Part shown: positions 26,646 through 35,840 of the stretch, in pieces
Layout: every line of letters begins with the position of its first letter
Position numbering within the stretch: the stretch's first letter is position 1
Origin: an uncultured Pseudophaeobacter sp.
GTDB lineage: Bacteria; Pseudomonadota; Alphaproteobacteria; Rhodobacterales; Rhodobacteraceae
Reading direction: 5' to 3'
NCBI GenBank assembly: GCA_905479575.1
Contig: CAJQNB010000046.1
Location: forward strand, 1-50,831
Length of the DNA: 50,831 nucleotides
Translations under genes and position numbers: made by a program
The notes under the pieces: model-generated
What the model saw: only the letters and a program-made list of their open reading frames with translations
Told to the model about the DNA's origin: nothing
Database searches by the model: none

Positions 26646-27089
26646 ATGAAGAACCTCAAGAAACAGCGCCGGATCCAGGTCATCGCCCTTGCGGCCCTTG
26701 CTTTGGTGGTGTCCTCTGTGCTGATTGGCTATGCGATGCGGGATGGGATCAATTATTTCCGCTCGCCCAGCCAGGTGACCGAAGCCCCACCGTCGCCAAG
26801 CGAGGTCTTTCGTATTGGCGGTCTGGTTGAAGAGGGCAGCCTGAAGCGCGGCCAGGGTGAGGCTGTTATCTTTTCGGTGACCGATGGGGGCGCCACGGTG
26901 CCGGTGACCTTCACCGGTGTGTTGCCGGATCTGTTTGAAGAAAATCAAGGCATGGTTGGCACTGGCAAATACGTAAATGGTGTCTTTGAAGCCTCTGAGA
27001 TTCTGGCCAAGCACGATGAGACCTACATGCCCAGAGAGGTTGTTGACGCCTTGAAGGAGCAGGGGGTCTATCAGGTGCCTGAATCGTAA
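26646..27089 (+). CDS. ccmE: Cytochrome c maturation protein CcmE (heme chaperone)
   Basis: 147-residue membrane-anchored periplasmic protein that binds heme covalently and passes it to the CcmF heme lyase. Residues 8-30 are the single membrane anchor, following basic MKNLKKQRR. The OB-fold domain (FRIGGLVEEGSLKRG onward) ends with the heme-binding His in LAKHDETYMP (about residue 123). AAAGG is upstream of the ATG. It lies 22 bp after argC, suggesting read-through from argC, and is followed by a strong terminator before ccmF. Confidence 0.97.
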   Translation: MKNLKKQRRIQVIALAALALVVSSVLIGYAMRDGINYFRSPSQVTEAPPSPSEVFRIGGLVEEGSLKRGQGEAVIFSVTDGGATVPVTFTGVLPDLFEENQGMVGTGKYVNGVFEASEILAKHDETYMPREVVDALKEQGVYQVPES

Positions 27090-27152
27090 AGGCAGGCACC
27101 TGAATCCCAAAGCCTGCGGCAGATCTGCTGGCCTTTGAAAACTTGGCAAATT

Positions 27153-27190
27153 GCCCCCTCAGAGCACTGCTCTTTGGGGGCTTTTGTTTG
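27153..27190 (+). terminator. Strong terminator between ccmE and ccmF
   Basis: GCCCCC pairs with GGGGGC and the inner AGAGC with GCTCT (ACT loop), followed by TTTTGTTT. It lies 64 bp after the ccmE stop and separates ccmE from ccmF transcription. Confidence 0.85.
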
Positions 27191-27249
27191 CTGGGCTGAA
27201 TTCTGCCCAAAAGTGAAGGGGCTGCGGCGGCTGGACGCGGGTTTTCCCA

Positions 27250-27285
27250 TTGGCCCGCTTCGCGGTAAAGACTATAGACATAGTC
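27250..27285 (+). promoter_or_regulatory. Candidate ccmF promoter with dyad abutting the start codon
   Basis: TTGGCC (27250-27255) and TATAGA (27273-27278) are 17 nt apart, placing the transcription start at about 27284-27286, that is at the ccmF ATG. The perfect inverted repeat GACTAT-AGAC-ATAGTC (27270-27285) covers the -10 region and ends at the base before ATG. Confidence 0.45.
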
Positions 27286-29256
27286 ATGATTACAGAGCTC
27301 GGACATTTCGCCCTCATCCTCGCCTTCATGGTTGCCATTGTTCAAATGGTAGTTCCACTGATTGGTGCCCATAAACGCTGGCCCGGCTGGATGGCCGTGG
27401 CCGAACCCGCTGCACAGGCGCAGTTCTTTTTTACCGCCTTTGCCTTTGGGGCCCTGGTCTGGGCCTTTGTGACCTCGGATTTCTCGTTGCGGCTGGTGAT
27501 GCTGAACAGCCATTCCGCCAAACCGATGCTGTATAAAATCTCGGGAACATGGGGCAACCATGAGGGCTCGATGCTGCTCTGGGTGCTGATTGTTGCCTTG
27601 TTTGGCGCGGTGGCCTCGGTGTTCGGAGGTGGCTTGCCGCAGACCTTGAAGGCCCGCGTTCTGGCAGTACAGGCTGCTATCGGAGTGGCGTTCTTTGCCT
27701 TTATTCTGTTTACGTCCAACCCGTTCCTGCGTCTCGCTGTGCCGCCCTTTGACGGCCAGGATCTGAATCCGCTGCTGCAGGATCCGGGGCTCGCCTTTCA
27801 TCCGCCGTTTTTGTACCTGGGCTATGTGGGCCTCTCGATGGCCTTTTCCTTTGCGGTCGCGGCGCTGATCGAAGGCCGCGTTGACGCTGCCTGGGCGCGC
27901 TGGGTGCGCCCTTGGACGCTGGCGGCCTGGATCTTCTTGACCATTGGCATCGCGCTTGGCAGCTGGTGGGCCTATTACGAGCTCGGCTGGGGCGGTTTCT
28001 GGTTCTGGGATCCGGTTGAAAACGCCTCCTTTATGCCCTGGCTGCTGGCGGCTGCACTGCTGCATTCGGCAATCGTGGTGGAAAAACGTGAGTCCCTAAA
28101 AAGCTGGACCATCCTGCTGGCAATCCTTGCCTTTGGCTTTTCGCTGGTCGGGACATTCATCGTGCGCTCGGGACTTTTGACCTCGGTGCATGCCTTTGCC
28201 AATGATGCCGAGCGCGGGATTTTCATTCTGTTCATCCTGGCCTTCTTTACCGGCGGGGCGCTGACGTTGTTTGCGGCCCGTGCCCAAGCCATGCAGGCCA
28301 GAGGTGTGTTTGGACTGGTCAGCCGCGAAGGCGCGTTGGTGGCCAATAACATACTGCTGGCAGTTGGCTGCTTTGTGGTGTTCTTTGGCACTCTTTGGCC
28401 CATCGTTGCGGAAATGGCCTTTGGGCGGAAACTCTCGGTAGGCCCTCCGTTCTTCAATGCCGCCTTCACGCCATTTATGGTGCTTTTGGGGGCTATCCTT
28501 CCCATCGGGTCGATGTTGCCGTGGAAGCGCGGCAACCTGGGCCGGACCATCAAAAAACTGCGCTATGTCTTTGTGCTGGCTGTGGCCCTGGCGGTGTTGG
28601 CCTGGGCGATGCAGTCGGGGCGGTCCGCTCTTGGTCCGGTTGGGTTGTTCCTGGGCTCTTGGGTGGTGTTTGGCGCGCTGGTGGATCTATGGGGCCGCAC
28701 CGGTAGCATTGGGCGGCTGACGCGTCTGCCCCGCGCGGATTGGGGTAAGGCCACCGCCCATGCCGGGCTCGGCGTTACCATCTTTGCCATTGCTGGGCTG
28801 ACCGCCTGGGATGTCGAAGATATCCGCGTGGCCCAGATCGGTGAACCCTTCACCGTTGGCCAATATGAGCTGACACTCGACGGGGTCGAGAACACACGCG
28901 GGCCGAACTACTTTACCACCATGGCGACAATCACGGTGACCCAGGACGGGCGCGAACTGGCAGTCATGCATCCCGAAAAGCGCAACTATCCGGTGGCCAA
29001 AATGCCCACAACCGAGGCAGCAATCGATTATCGACTGCTGCGCGATCTCTATGTGGTCATTGGCGATCAACAAGCAGGCGGCGGCTGGACTGTGCGCACC
29101 TATATCAAACCCCTGGCCAATTGGATCTGGGGTGGCTGCCTGTTGATGGCGCTTGGTGGGTTCCTCAGCCTGAGCGACCGCCGCTTTCGCGTTGCTGCCG
29201 GAGCTGCCAAAGGGCAGGGCGGCAGCAAGGAACCAGCAGGGGTGGCGGCACAATGA
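27286..29256 (+). CDS. ccmF: Heme lyase CcmF/NrfE family (cytochrome c maturation)
   Basis: 656-residue polytopic inner-membrane protein that attaches heme from CcmE to apocytochrome c at CXXCH, with CcmH. The tryptophan-rich WWD motif (ELGWGGFWFWDPVENASFMP, about residues 232-251) is intact, and periplasmic His residues (NHEG, HPPFLYLGYVG) are visible. About 15 hydrophobic helices run through the sequence. The ATG at 27286 was chosen because MITELGHFALILAF matches the family; the open frame extends 12 codons upstream from a TTG. No Shine-Dalgarno is seen. Its stop overlaps the ccmH start (ATGA). Confidence 0.95.
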   Translation: MITELGHFALILAFMVAIVQMVVPLIGAHKRWPGWMAVAEPAAQAQFFFTAFAFGALVWAFVTSDFSLRLVMLNSHSAKPMLYKISGTWGNHEGSMLLWVLIVALFGAVASVFGGGLPQTLKARVLAVQAAIGVAFFAFILFTSNPFLRLAVPPFDGQDLNPLLQDPGLAFHPPFLYLGYVGLSMAFSFAVAALIEGRVDAAWARWVRPWTLAAWIFLTIGIALGSWWAYYELGWGGFWFWDPVENASFMPWLLAAALLHSAIVVEKRESLKSWTILLAILAFGFSLVGTFIVRSGLLTSVHAFANDAERGIFILFILAFFTGGALTLFAARAQAMQARGVFGLVSREGALVANNILLAVGCFVVFFGTLWPIVAEMAFGRKLSVGPPFFNAAFTPFMVLLGAILPIGSMLPWKRGNLGRTIKKLRYVFVLAVALAVLAWAMQSGRSALGPVGLFLGSWVVFGALVDLWGRTGSIGRLTRLPRADWGKATAHAGLGVTIFAIAGLTAWDVEDIRVAQIGEPFTVGQYELTLDGVENTRGPNYFTTMATITVTQDGRELAVMHPEKRNYPVAKMPTTEAAIDYRLLRDLYVVIGDQQAGGGWTVRTYIKPLANWIWGGCLLMALGGFLSLSDRRFRVAAGAAKGQGGSKEPAGVAAQ

Positions 29257-29738
29257 CTTTCCTGAAAACCTGGGGCTCTGCCTGTGCGCTTGTCTTGTTT
29301 TGTGCCGTGGCAACCCTGCCGCAGCCCGCTGTGGCGGTGCAACCGGATGAGGTCCTGTCGGACCCGGCTCTGGAGGCCCGCGCCCGGGAGTTGTCCAAAG
29401 ACCTGCGCTGCCTGGTTTGCCGAAATGAAAACATCGACGAGTCCAATGCAGAGCTGGCCCGCGATTTACGCATTCTGGTGCGCGAGCGCCTGGTTGAGGG
29501 CGACAGCAACACTGAGGTGATTGACTTTGTAGTTGCGCGCTATGGCGAATACGTGCTGTTGCGGCCAACCGCGTCTGGCGCCAACTGGCTGCTCTGGGCT
29601 GCTGGTCCTTTGATGCTGCTATTGGCTCTGGGCGTGGCTGCGGGCTATATGCGCGGGCGGGAGCGGGCGTCCAAGGAGGGCGAGCAGGGGCTGAGCGATG
29701 AAGAACAGTCCCGGTTGAGCCGGATTCTCGACGAGTGA
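29253..29738 (+). CDS. ccmH: Cytochrome c maturation protein CcmH (Ccl2/CcmL type)
   Basis: 161 residues. A signal peptide or anchor (ACALVLFCAVATLPQPAVA) leads to a periplasmic domain with the LRCLVCRNE redox motif (about residues 51-59), which reduces or holds apocytochrome Cys pairs for CcmF. A second membrane helix (LLWAAGPLMLLLALGVAAGY) ends the domain, and a short acidic cytoplasmic tail follows. The ATG overlaps the ccmF stop by four bases, so the two are translationally coupled. It matches the short N-terminal CcmH form. No ccmI was found next to it. Confidence 0.95.
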   Translation: MTFLKTWGSACALVLFCAVATLPQPAVAVQPDEVLSDPALEARARELSKDLRCLVCRNENIDESNAELARDLRILVRERLVEGDSNTEVIDFVVARYGEYVLLRPTASGANWLLWAAGPLMLLLALGVAAGYMRGRERASKEGEQGLSDEEQSRLSRILDE

Positions 29739-29863
29739 CAATTTCACTGCCGTGACGCGGGGTTTGGCTTTTCGCCTTACCTGCTTTGCGGCACGGTTGC
29801 GGATAAACTTGCGCCAAGCGGTGACTCTATCGCCGCCCCGCCAATGAGACATATGAGGCTTTG

Positions 29864-30640
29864 ATGGACTACAAGGAAATCCTGTACACGCTTGAGGATG
29901 GTCTAGCGATTGTTACGCTGAACCGCCCAAGCAAGATGAACGCCCTGACAGGCCAGATGCGCGCAGAGATCACGCATGCCATGAAACGTGCCGCTGGCGA
30001 GGCCCGCGCGGTTGTCCTGACCGGGGCAGGTGGCGCGTTTTGCTCGGGCCAGGATCTGAGCGATGCCTCCGGCAATGGCAATATTGATATGGAACGTACC
30101 CTGCGGGATGAATACACCCCAATGCTGGAGGCGATCTATGAGTGCCCGGTGCCAACCCTGTCCGTCATTAACGGACCTGTCGCTGGCGCAGGCGCCAATC
30201 TGGCGCTGGCCGCGGATGTGGTGATTGCTACCGAAAGCGCCTATTTCCTGCAGGCTTTTGCCCGTATTGGCCTGATGCCGGATGCGGGTGGTACCTGGTT
30301 CCTGCCGCGCCAGATGGGTCTGGCCAAAGCCATGGGCGCCGCGCTGTTTGCCGATAAGATTTCTGCCAAACAGGCCAGCGACTGGGGCATGATCTGGGAA
30401 GCCGTCCCTGATGATGAATTTGACTCCCATTGGCGCGCGCGCGCGGCCTATTTGGCCAATGGCCCAACCAAGGCGTTTGGGGCAATCAAAACCGCGATCC
30501 GCGCCAGCTATGGCAATAGCCTGCCAGAACAGCTTTCGGTTGAAGCGACCCTGCAGGGGGAATGTGGCAAAAGCCGTGACTTCAATGAGGGTGTCACCGC
30601 CTTTCTTGAAAAACGCCCTGCAACATTCGAGGGCCGTTAA
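29864..30640 (+). CDS. Enoyl-CoA hydratase/isomerase, PaaG-like
   Basis: 258-residue crotonase-fold protein. The oxyanion-hole segments are GGAFCSGQDLSDASG and NGPVAGAGANLALAADVVIA, and a catalytic acidic region follows in FARIGLMPDAGGTWFLPR. The SDWGMIWEAVPD segment and the REGV-like FNEGVTAFLEKRPATF end resemble E. coli PaaG (epoxyphenylacetyl-CoA isomerase), but other enoyl-CoA hydratase roles are possible. The ATG at 29864 has GAGG 5 nt upstream; a TTG one codon earlier is ignored. It follows ccmH by 125 bp. No other phenylacetate genes are present in the window. Confidence 0.88.
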   Translation: MDYKEILYTLEDGLAIVTLNRPSKMNALTGQMRAEITHAMKRAAGEARAVVLTGAGGAFCSGQDLSDASGNGNIDMERTLRDEYTPMLEAIYECPVPTLSVINGPVAGAGANLALAADVVIATESAYFLQAFARIGLMPDAGGTWFLPRQMGLAKAMGAALFADKISAKQASDWGMIWEAVPDDEFDSHWRARAAYLANGPTKAFGAIKTAIRASYGNSLPEQLSVEATLQGECGKSRDFNEGVTAFLEKRPATFEGR

Positions 30641-30725
30641 CGGTCAATTAGGCATGAATCCCTAAAACTCTATGCGTTGGGTGGATCGTCCTCTCGGCGT
30701 ACTAGAGGTTTTAGGATACATCGTC

Positions 30726-31619
30726 GTGAAATTTACATCCCATAATCTGTCCAGCCTTTCGCAGGACCAGCAGCCCATCGTGACAGTCTTTTGTGCGGTT
30801 TGGCATCAACAGAAAAACAAGCTGGATCTGCTGCGCTCTCATTGGGAAAATCTAAAATCCCAGACGCTGAATGTTCACCCTTGCTACATTTTTGACAACG
30901 GCGACACGGCACCTGATTGGCTGGATGCGCCCTGGCACAGTTTCGGCGAACCTCTGAGCATCTATGAGGCCTGGTCGGCTGGCACCGCCTTGTCGACGAC
31001 GCCCTATGTGATGAACCTGAATATGGATGATCGCCTGGCGCGCGATGCGGTGGGGCTATTGGCGGGGACGGCGCTGGAGACAAACTCGGCGCTGGTCTGT
31101 GGTGAATGGGAAATCTGTTTTGACGAAAAGGACATGGCAGAGCCCTTTGATCTGACAGATATTGACTACACCCATTTCAAACCCACCTGGCCCCCGGTAC
31201 TGGATGAAAACCTGCGCTTGGGCAGCGGCACAGGAGAGCGCGGCACCTTTGGCCCTGCGACGCTATGGAACGTTCATACCATCGGCAAGTGGTACCCCTC
31301 CTATTTCAAAAACGGTGAAGTGATCCGGTCCATGGGGGATGGGTTCTTTTGGTCGGTATTGAAAGGCAACAACCTAAAGCTAACCCGGGTGCCAAAAGTG
31401 ATCGGTAAGTATCTGTCTGATCCCGACTCTCAGGGGGAGTTTCGCCCGCATCAGGATGCCGAACTCATAAAGGCTCATGGTCTCAGCGAACGCTCTATGT
31501 CCAGCCGTATTTTGTCCGGTGACGTCAGTTGCGCCAATGAGGTGGACATGACGCTCTTTACTAAAGCGCCAAGCAGCCCGACCAGCGTGCTGGCGCAAAT
31601 GCAAGGGACTGCCGCTTAG
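30726..31619 (+). CDS. GT-A-like glycosyltransferase family protein
   Basis: 297 residues from the GTG at 30726 (AGGA 10 nt upstream); an ATG at 30672 would add 18 residues that do not look coding. IVTVFCAVWHQQKNKLDLLR is the first beta-strand region, and the NMDDRLARDAVGLL segment at about residues 97-110 provides a DxD-like metal and nucleotide-sugar site. This resembles family 2 glycosyltransferases, but I could not place it in a subfamily. It is cytosolic and lacks membrane helices. It is followed by a terminator facing the other way, for the RTX gene. Possible surface polysaccharide role, unproven. Confidence 0.7.
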   Translation: MKFTSHNLSSLSQDQQPIVTVFCAVWHQQKNKLDLLRSHWENLKSQTLNVHPCYIFDNGDTAPDWLDAPWHSFGEPLSIYEAWSAGTALSTTPYVMNLNMDDRLARDAVGLLAGTALETNSALVCGEWEICFDEKDMAEPFDLTDIDYTHFKPTWPPVLDENLRLGSGTGERGTFGPATLWNVHTIGKWYPSYFKNGEVIRSMGDGFFWSVLKGNNLKLTRVPKVIGKYLSDPDSQGEFRPHQDAELIKAHGLSERSMSSRILSGDVSCANEVDMTLFTKAPSSPTSVLAQMQGTAA

Positions 31620-31654
31620 TGCTGCCACCTTGCCCTGCAGGCTATGGGTGACAA

Positions 31655-31692
31655 GAAAAAGCCTGCGTCGAACTGGCAGGTTCAACGCAGGC
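31655..31692 (-). terminator. Terminator of the anchored RTX gene
   Basis: GCCTGCGT pairs with ACGCAGGC and the inner GAAC with GTTC (one C-A mismatch between); TTTTTC follows on the minus strand. It is 26 bp past the stop and could also end the converging glycosyltransferase transcript. Confidence 0.85.
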
Positions 31693-31717
31693 CATGGGCG
31701 ACTGTTCGGTGTGGTTC

Positions 31718-32650
31718 TTAGCCCGTGCGTACGCCGTTGAGCAAGAGCACGTGTTCCGCCAGATCAAAGCTATCATCTTGATCCTGCACGCGAATTACCT
31801 CAGATCCATTGGCAGAGACAATCGCATCAGAGGTGCCATCACCGTTTTCCACCAAGTCCACCGTGAGGTCAGGCTCACCAGCGGCTGGGTCATAGGCATA
31901 CATCAATTGATCTTCGTCTGGATCAAAATCGGTCACTGTTGCAGGGCCTTCGCCCTCGAGCCAGGAGGCGGTCACAAATGTATCCGCTCCGCTGCCACCG
32001 CCAACGGTATCATTGACGCCAAAAATTACCGTGTCGTCGCCAGCGCCACCAAAGGCTTGATCGCCGTCTGTATCGCTGTCAGCGGAAAAGTCGATTTGAA
32101 GCTGGTCCAGCAAATTGCCAATACCATTTTCAGGTTCTGGATCCGCCAGGAAAGCCGCTTCTGCATCCGGGTCCATGGTGCCGCTTGCGATGATCAGATC
32201 GTCACCGCCGTCGCCCTGAAGCCTGTCGGTGCCGGTTGCGTCAATGAGAACGTCATCATCGCGTCCGCCGCGCACAAGGTCGTCGCCTTCGCCGCCTTGA
32301 ACCAGGTCATCGCCATTGCCGCCAAAGACGCTGTCGTTGCCTTCGCCGCCCTCGACGTTGTCCTTGCCACCGTCGCCAAAGACGCGGTCATCACCTTCAC
32401 CACCGTCAAGAGTGTCCTCGCCGTTTTTGCCCAGGAGCGTGTTATCCTCAGCATCGCCGTCGATTTCATCATCACCTGAGGCACCGATAAAGGGGTCGAT
32501 TTCCGAACCACCCCCGGTATCATCACCGCCCCCGGTATCCCCACCGTTATCATCGCCGCCGCCGGCATTGGCAGGCGCATCGTCATCGTCGTCGACGATA
32601 AGCGCGATACCGGCAACCAGGCCGATACCCAAAAGAGCCATCCACATCAT
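31718..32650 (-). CDS. Membrane-anchored RTX/calcium-binding repeat protein
   Basis: 310 residues. Residues 2-19 (WMALLGIGLVAGIALIV) form one N-terminal membrane helix, followed by an Asp run, a Gly/Asp linker (GGGDDNGGDTGGG) and then hemolysin-type GGxGxDxLx repeats from about residue 55 to 145, with a few more near 200-225. The C-terminal 85 residues (VTDFDPDEDQLMYAYD onward) are like the M10-type serralysin C-terminal fold. Unlike typical type I substrates it has an N-terminal hydrophobic anchor, so it may stay in the inner membrane with its repeats facing outward. GGGGGA lies 7 nt before the ATG at 32650. Function unknown. Confidence 0.82.
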   Translation of the reverse strand: MMWMALLGIGLVAGIALIVDDDDDAPANAGGGDDNGGDTGGGDDTGGGSEIDPFIGASGDDEIDGDAEDNTLLGKNGEDTLDGGEGDDRVFGDGGKDNVEGGEGNDSVFGGNGDDLVQGGEGDDLVRGGRDDDVLIDATGTDRLQGDGGDDLIIASGTMDPDAEAAFLADPEPENGIGNLLDQLQIDFSADSDTDGDQAFGGAGDDTVIFGVNDTVGGGSGADTFVTASWLEGEGPATVTDFDPDEDQLMYAYDPAAGEPDLTVDLVENGDGTSDAIVSANGSEVIRVQDQDDSFDLAEHVLLLNGVRTG

Positions 32651-32947
32651 TTAATCGTCCCCCAGAAAGTGATTAAGATTTCTTTTAAAATACCTCTGGT
32701 TGGAACCCCAGAACAAGGAAATTAGAGCTGGCTTTACTCGAAAATCAGCCGGTATTATCCACAATGGATAGTCTTGAGGGGGATTGTTCATACCAGAGCG
32801 CCAAATCTCTTGAAAGGTCACAAGTGGATCGGTGGCGAACCTGGTTTGCAGACTTTGGGTCTTAACAATGCTTGATTTTGATTTTGCCGACTCACCTGGC
32901 AGAATCTGACAGTCGCCTGGCTGGGACCTGCTCGGGCAAGGGGCCAA
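32651..32947. other. Intergenic region upstream of the anchored RTX gene
   Basis: About 300 bp between the RTX start and the gltA terminator. No ORF with coding features and no clear promoter was recognised on either strand. Confidence 0.5.
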
Positions 32948-32977
32948 CAAAAAAGCCCCGCCGAAACGGCGGGGCTT
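32948..32977 (-). terminator. Rho-independent terminator of gltA
   Basis: AAGCCCCGCCG-TTT-CGGCGGGGCTT on the minus strand, an 11-bp perfect stem followed by TTTTTT, 23 bp past the gltA stop. Confidence 0.95.
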
Positions 32978-32999
32978 GGAGGTCGCAATAAGCAAGCGC

Positions 33000-34295
33000 T
33001 TAGCGGTTTTCGATATCCACGTAGTCGCGTGACGTCTGACCCAGATACAGCTGACGTGGGCGACCAATTTTGTTCTGTGGATCTGCAATCATTTCTTTCC
33101 ACTGTGAGATCCAGCCAACGGTGCGCGACAGCGCAAAGATTGGCGTGAACATCGAGGTGGGGAAACCCATCGCTTCGAGAATGATGCCGGAATAGAAATC
33201 CACGTTCGGGAACAGCTTCTTCTCTTTAAAGTAGGGGTCATTCAGAGCCGTCTGTTCCAGCTCTTTGGCAACCTGCAGCAGCGGGTTGTCTTCGACACCC
33301 AACAGTTCGAGCACCTCGTCGGCGGACTGTTTCAGAACCGTGGCGCGCGGGTCGGTGTTTTTGTAAACACGGTGACCAAAGCCCATCAGACGGAAGGGAT
33401 CGTCTTTGTCCTTGGCGCGGGCGATGAATTCAGGAATGCGGTCAACCGTGCCAATTTCCTTGAGCATTTCCAGGCAGGCCTGGTTGGCGCCACCATGAGC
33501 AGGCCCCCAAAGGCAGGCGATACCCGCAGCGATACAGGCAAAGGGGTTTGCCCCGGAAGACGACGCCAGACGCACGGTCGAGGTCGAGGCGTTTTGCTCG
33601 TGATCGGCGTGCAGGGTAAAAATCCGGTCCATTGCGCGGCTCAGGATCGGGTTCACGTTGTAGTCTTCGGCAGGAACCGAGAAACACATGTGCAGGAAGT
33701 TGGCTGCATAATCCAGATCGTTGCGCGGATACACGAAAGGCTGGCCGATCGAATATTTATAGGCCATGGCCGCAATTGTTGGCAGTTTTGCGATCAGGCG
33801 GATCGACGCCACTTCGCGCTGCCAAGGGTCGGCAATATCGGTTGAGTCGTGATAGAAAGCTGACATCGCCCCAACCACACCAACCATCGTCGCCATCGGA
33901 TGCGCGTCGCGACGGAAGCCACGGAAGAAGTTGTGCATTTGTTCATGCACCATGGTGTGACGAGTCACACGGGCTTCAAAATCTTCCAGCTGAGTTGCGG
34001 TTGGCAGTTCACCATAAAGCAGCAGATAGCTGACTTCCAGATAATGCGATTTAGACGCCAGCTGGTCGATGGGGTAGCCCCGGTGCAGCAGCACACCTTC
34101 GTTCCCGTCAATATAGGTGATGGTGCTGTCACAGCTGGCGGTCGAGGTGAAACCCGGATCATAGGTGAAAACCCCGGCCTGGGCGTAAAGCTTGCGGATG
34201 TCCAGAACATCAGGCCCGGCGGTAGGCGAGAAAATGGGAAGCTCATAATCCTGGCCGTTCAGGCTGAGCTTTGCGGTCTTCTGTGTCTCGGTCAT
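33000..34295 (-). CDS. gltA: Citrate synthase
   Basis: 431-residue TCA enzyme (oxaloacetate + acetyl-CoA to citrate). Catalytic His segments are [15 protein letters not shown] and [15 protein letters not shown], and the catalytic Asp is in [11 protein letters not shown] (VDFYSG). [19 protein letters not shown] is also typical. The N-terminal beta domain ([21 protein letters not shown]) matches the hexameric, NADH-regulated type II enzyme. AGGAAGGGA lies 5 nt before the ATG. The gene is preceded, 131 bp upstream on the same strand, by gltX. Confidence 0.97.
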   Translation of the reverse strand: MTETQKTAKLSLNGQDYELPIFSPTAGPDVLDIRKLYAQAGVFTYDPGFTSTASCDSTITYIDGNEGVLLHRGYPIDQLASKSHYLEVSYLLLYGELPTATQLEDFEARVTRHTMVHEQMHNFFRGFRRDAHPMATMVGVVGAMSAFYHDSTDIADPWQREVASIRLIAKLPTIAAMAYKYSIGQPFVYPRNDLDYAANFLHMCFSVPAEDYNVNPILSRAMDRIFTLHADHEQNASTSTVRLASSSGANPFACIAAGIACLWGPAHGGANQACLEMLKEIGTVDRIPEFIARAKDKDDPFRLMGFGHRVYKNTDPRATVLKQSADEVLELLGVEDNPLLQVAKELEQTALNDPYFKEKKLFPNVDFYSGIILEAMGFPTSMFTPIFALSRTVGWISQWKEMIADPQNKIGRPRQLYLGQTSRDYVDIENR

Positions 34296-34360
34296 AGATG
34301 TCCCTTCCTGTATCAGGCACGAATACCCGGAATTTTATCCCGGGCACGGTGCAGGCAGAA

Positions 34361-34381
34361 CCTGCGCGCGGATCGCGCAGG
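34361..34381 (-). terminator. Hairpin between gltX and gltA
   Basis: CCTGCGCG-N5-CGCGCAGG, an 8-bp perfect stem, lies 45 bp past the gltX stop and 66 bp before the gltA start. No T tract follows, so it may be a weak terminator or an element of the gltA leader. Confidence 0.45.
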
Positions 34382-34425
34382 TGAGGTGGTATAGGAACAG
34401 GCTTACTGACCGGTTAAGGACAGGG

Positions 34426-35826
34426 TCAGCCTGTGGAGTCGTTGAGCCGGGCCATTGTTTCTTCACGGCCCAGGATCAGCATCATGTCAAACACCGACGG
34501 TGTTGCGGCACGACCGGCCAACACGGCCCGCAAGGGGGCGGCCAGTTTGCCGAACTTGGTGTCATGGGCTTCGGCAAATGTATTAAGAAGCGCCTCAAGA
34601 TCGTCACGCGCCCAGCTAGCACTTTGCAGCTGCGGCGTCAATTGAGCCAGTATACCATCGGATACATTTACCAGTGCCTTGGCGGCTTTTTCATCCGGCA
34701 CAACTGGCCGGGATGTCAGGACAAAATGAGCTTTTTCAAGCAGGTCTGGGAATGTCTTCGCCCGATCTTTGAGGCAATACATCGCACGTTCAAGATTTGC
34801 TGACTTAACGTCATCCAATGGTGATTTGCCAGCTGCGATCAAGTAGGCTTGAATCTCCTGCCGCAGCGCAGCGTCATCGCTAACGGCAATGTGTTGCCCT
34901 GAGAGGTTTTCCAGCTTTTTGGTGTCAAAACGCGCCGGGCTTTTGCCGATGGCCTCCAGCCCGAACCAGGCCTGCGCCTGGGCATCGGTGAAAAACTCGT
35001 CATCGCCATGGCTCCAGCCCAGACGGGCCAGATAGTTGCGCATACCCGCAGCGCTATAGCCCATGGCCTGATATTCTTGGGCACCAAGCGCACCATGGCG
35101 TTTGGAGAGCTTTTTGCCATCTGCGCCGTGGATCAATGGAATATGAGCCCAGACCGGAATATCCCAGCCCAGTGCGGTATAGATCATCATCTGGCGGGCC
35201 GCGTTGTTCAAATGATCGTCGCCCCGGATCACATGGGTCACTCCCATATCGTGATCATCAACCACAACCGCCAGCATATAGACGGGGGTGCCGTCCGAGC
35301 GCAGCAGAATCATGTCATCCAGCTGGTCGTTCTGAATAGTGACATCCCCCTGCACCTGATCCTTGATCACCGTGACCCCGTCCTGCGGCGCCTTGATGCG
35401 GATCACATAGGGGGCGTCCGGGTGGTTTGCGGCGCTGGCGTCCCGCCAGGGAGACCGATACAGCGTTGATTTTCCATCGGCCTTTGCGGCTTCGCGAAAG
35501 GCGGCAATCTCCTCCTGGGTGGCAAAACACTTATAGGCCTTGCCCTCACTCAGCAGCTGTTCGGCCACTTCCGCATGGCGTTTCGCCCCTTCAAACTGGC
35601 TGACAATTTCGCCGTCATGGTCCAACCCCAGCCAATTCATGCCCTGCAAGATGGCCGCTGTTGCCTCGGGGGTGGAGCGTGCACGATCTGTGTCTTCGAT
35701 GCGCAACAGAAACTTGCCGCCGCGGCCGCGCGCAAAAAGCCAGTTAAACAGGGCCGTGCGGGCACCCCCAATGTGCAAATAGCCTGTAGGAGAAGGGGCG
35801 AAGCGTGTGACGACGGGTTTTGACAT
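34426..35826 (-). CDS. gltX: Glutamyl-tRNA synthetase
   Basis: 466 residues, class I aminoacyl-tRNA synthetase that charges tRNA-Glu (and, in bacteria lacking GlnRS, possibly tRNA-Gln). [20 protein letters not shown] carries the HIGH-type site and KKLSKRHGA the KMSKS-type loop; no canonical Zn-binding C-x-C cluster is obvious. The ATG at 35826 was chosen because [15 protein letters not shown] is family-like, although the open frame extends 83 codons upstream across comEC. Its start lies only 14 bp from the comEC start on the other strand. Confidence 0.96.
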   Translation of the reverse strand: MSKPVVTRFAPSPTGYLHIGGARTALFNWLFARGRGGKFLLRIEDTDRARSTPEATAAILQGMNWLGLDHDGEIVSQFEGAKRHAEVAEQLLSEGKAYKCFATQEEIAAFREAAKADGKSTLYRSPWRDASAANHPDAPYVIRIKAPQDGVTVIKDQVQGDVTIQNDQLDDMILLRSDGTPVYMLAVVVDDHDMGVTHVIRGDDHLNNAARQMMIYTALGWDIPVWAHIPLIHGADGKKLSKRHGALGAQEYQAMGYSAAGMRNYLARLGWSHGDDEFFTDAQAQAWFGLEAIGKSPARFDTKKLENLSGQHIAVSDDAALRQEIQAYLIAAGKSPLDDVKSANLERAMYCLKDRAKTFPDLLEKAHFVLTSRPVVPDEKAAKALVNVSDGILAQLTPQLQSASWARDDLEALLNTFAEAHDTKFGKLAAPLRAVLAGRAATPSVFDMMLILGREETMARLNDSTG

Positions 35827-35840
35827 GAGGTGATCTGCCT

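Noticed and set aside
27135..27374. 79-codon ORF over the ccmE-ccmF gap
   Set aside because: It spans the terminator and the ccmF start, with no family signal.
32651..33088. 145-codon ORF between the anchored RTX gene and gltA
   Set aside because: It overlaps the gltA 3' end and terminator and has no coding signature.
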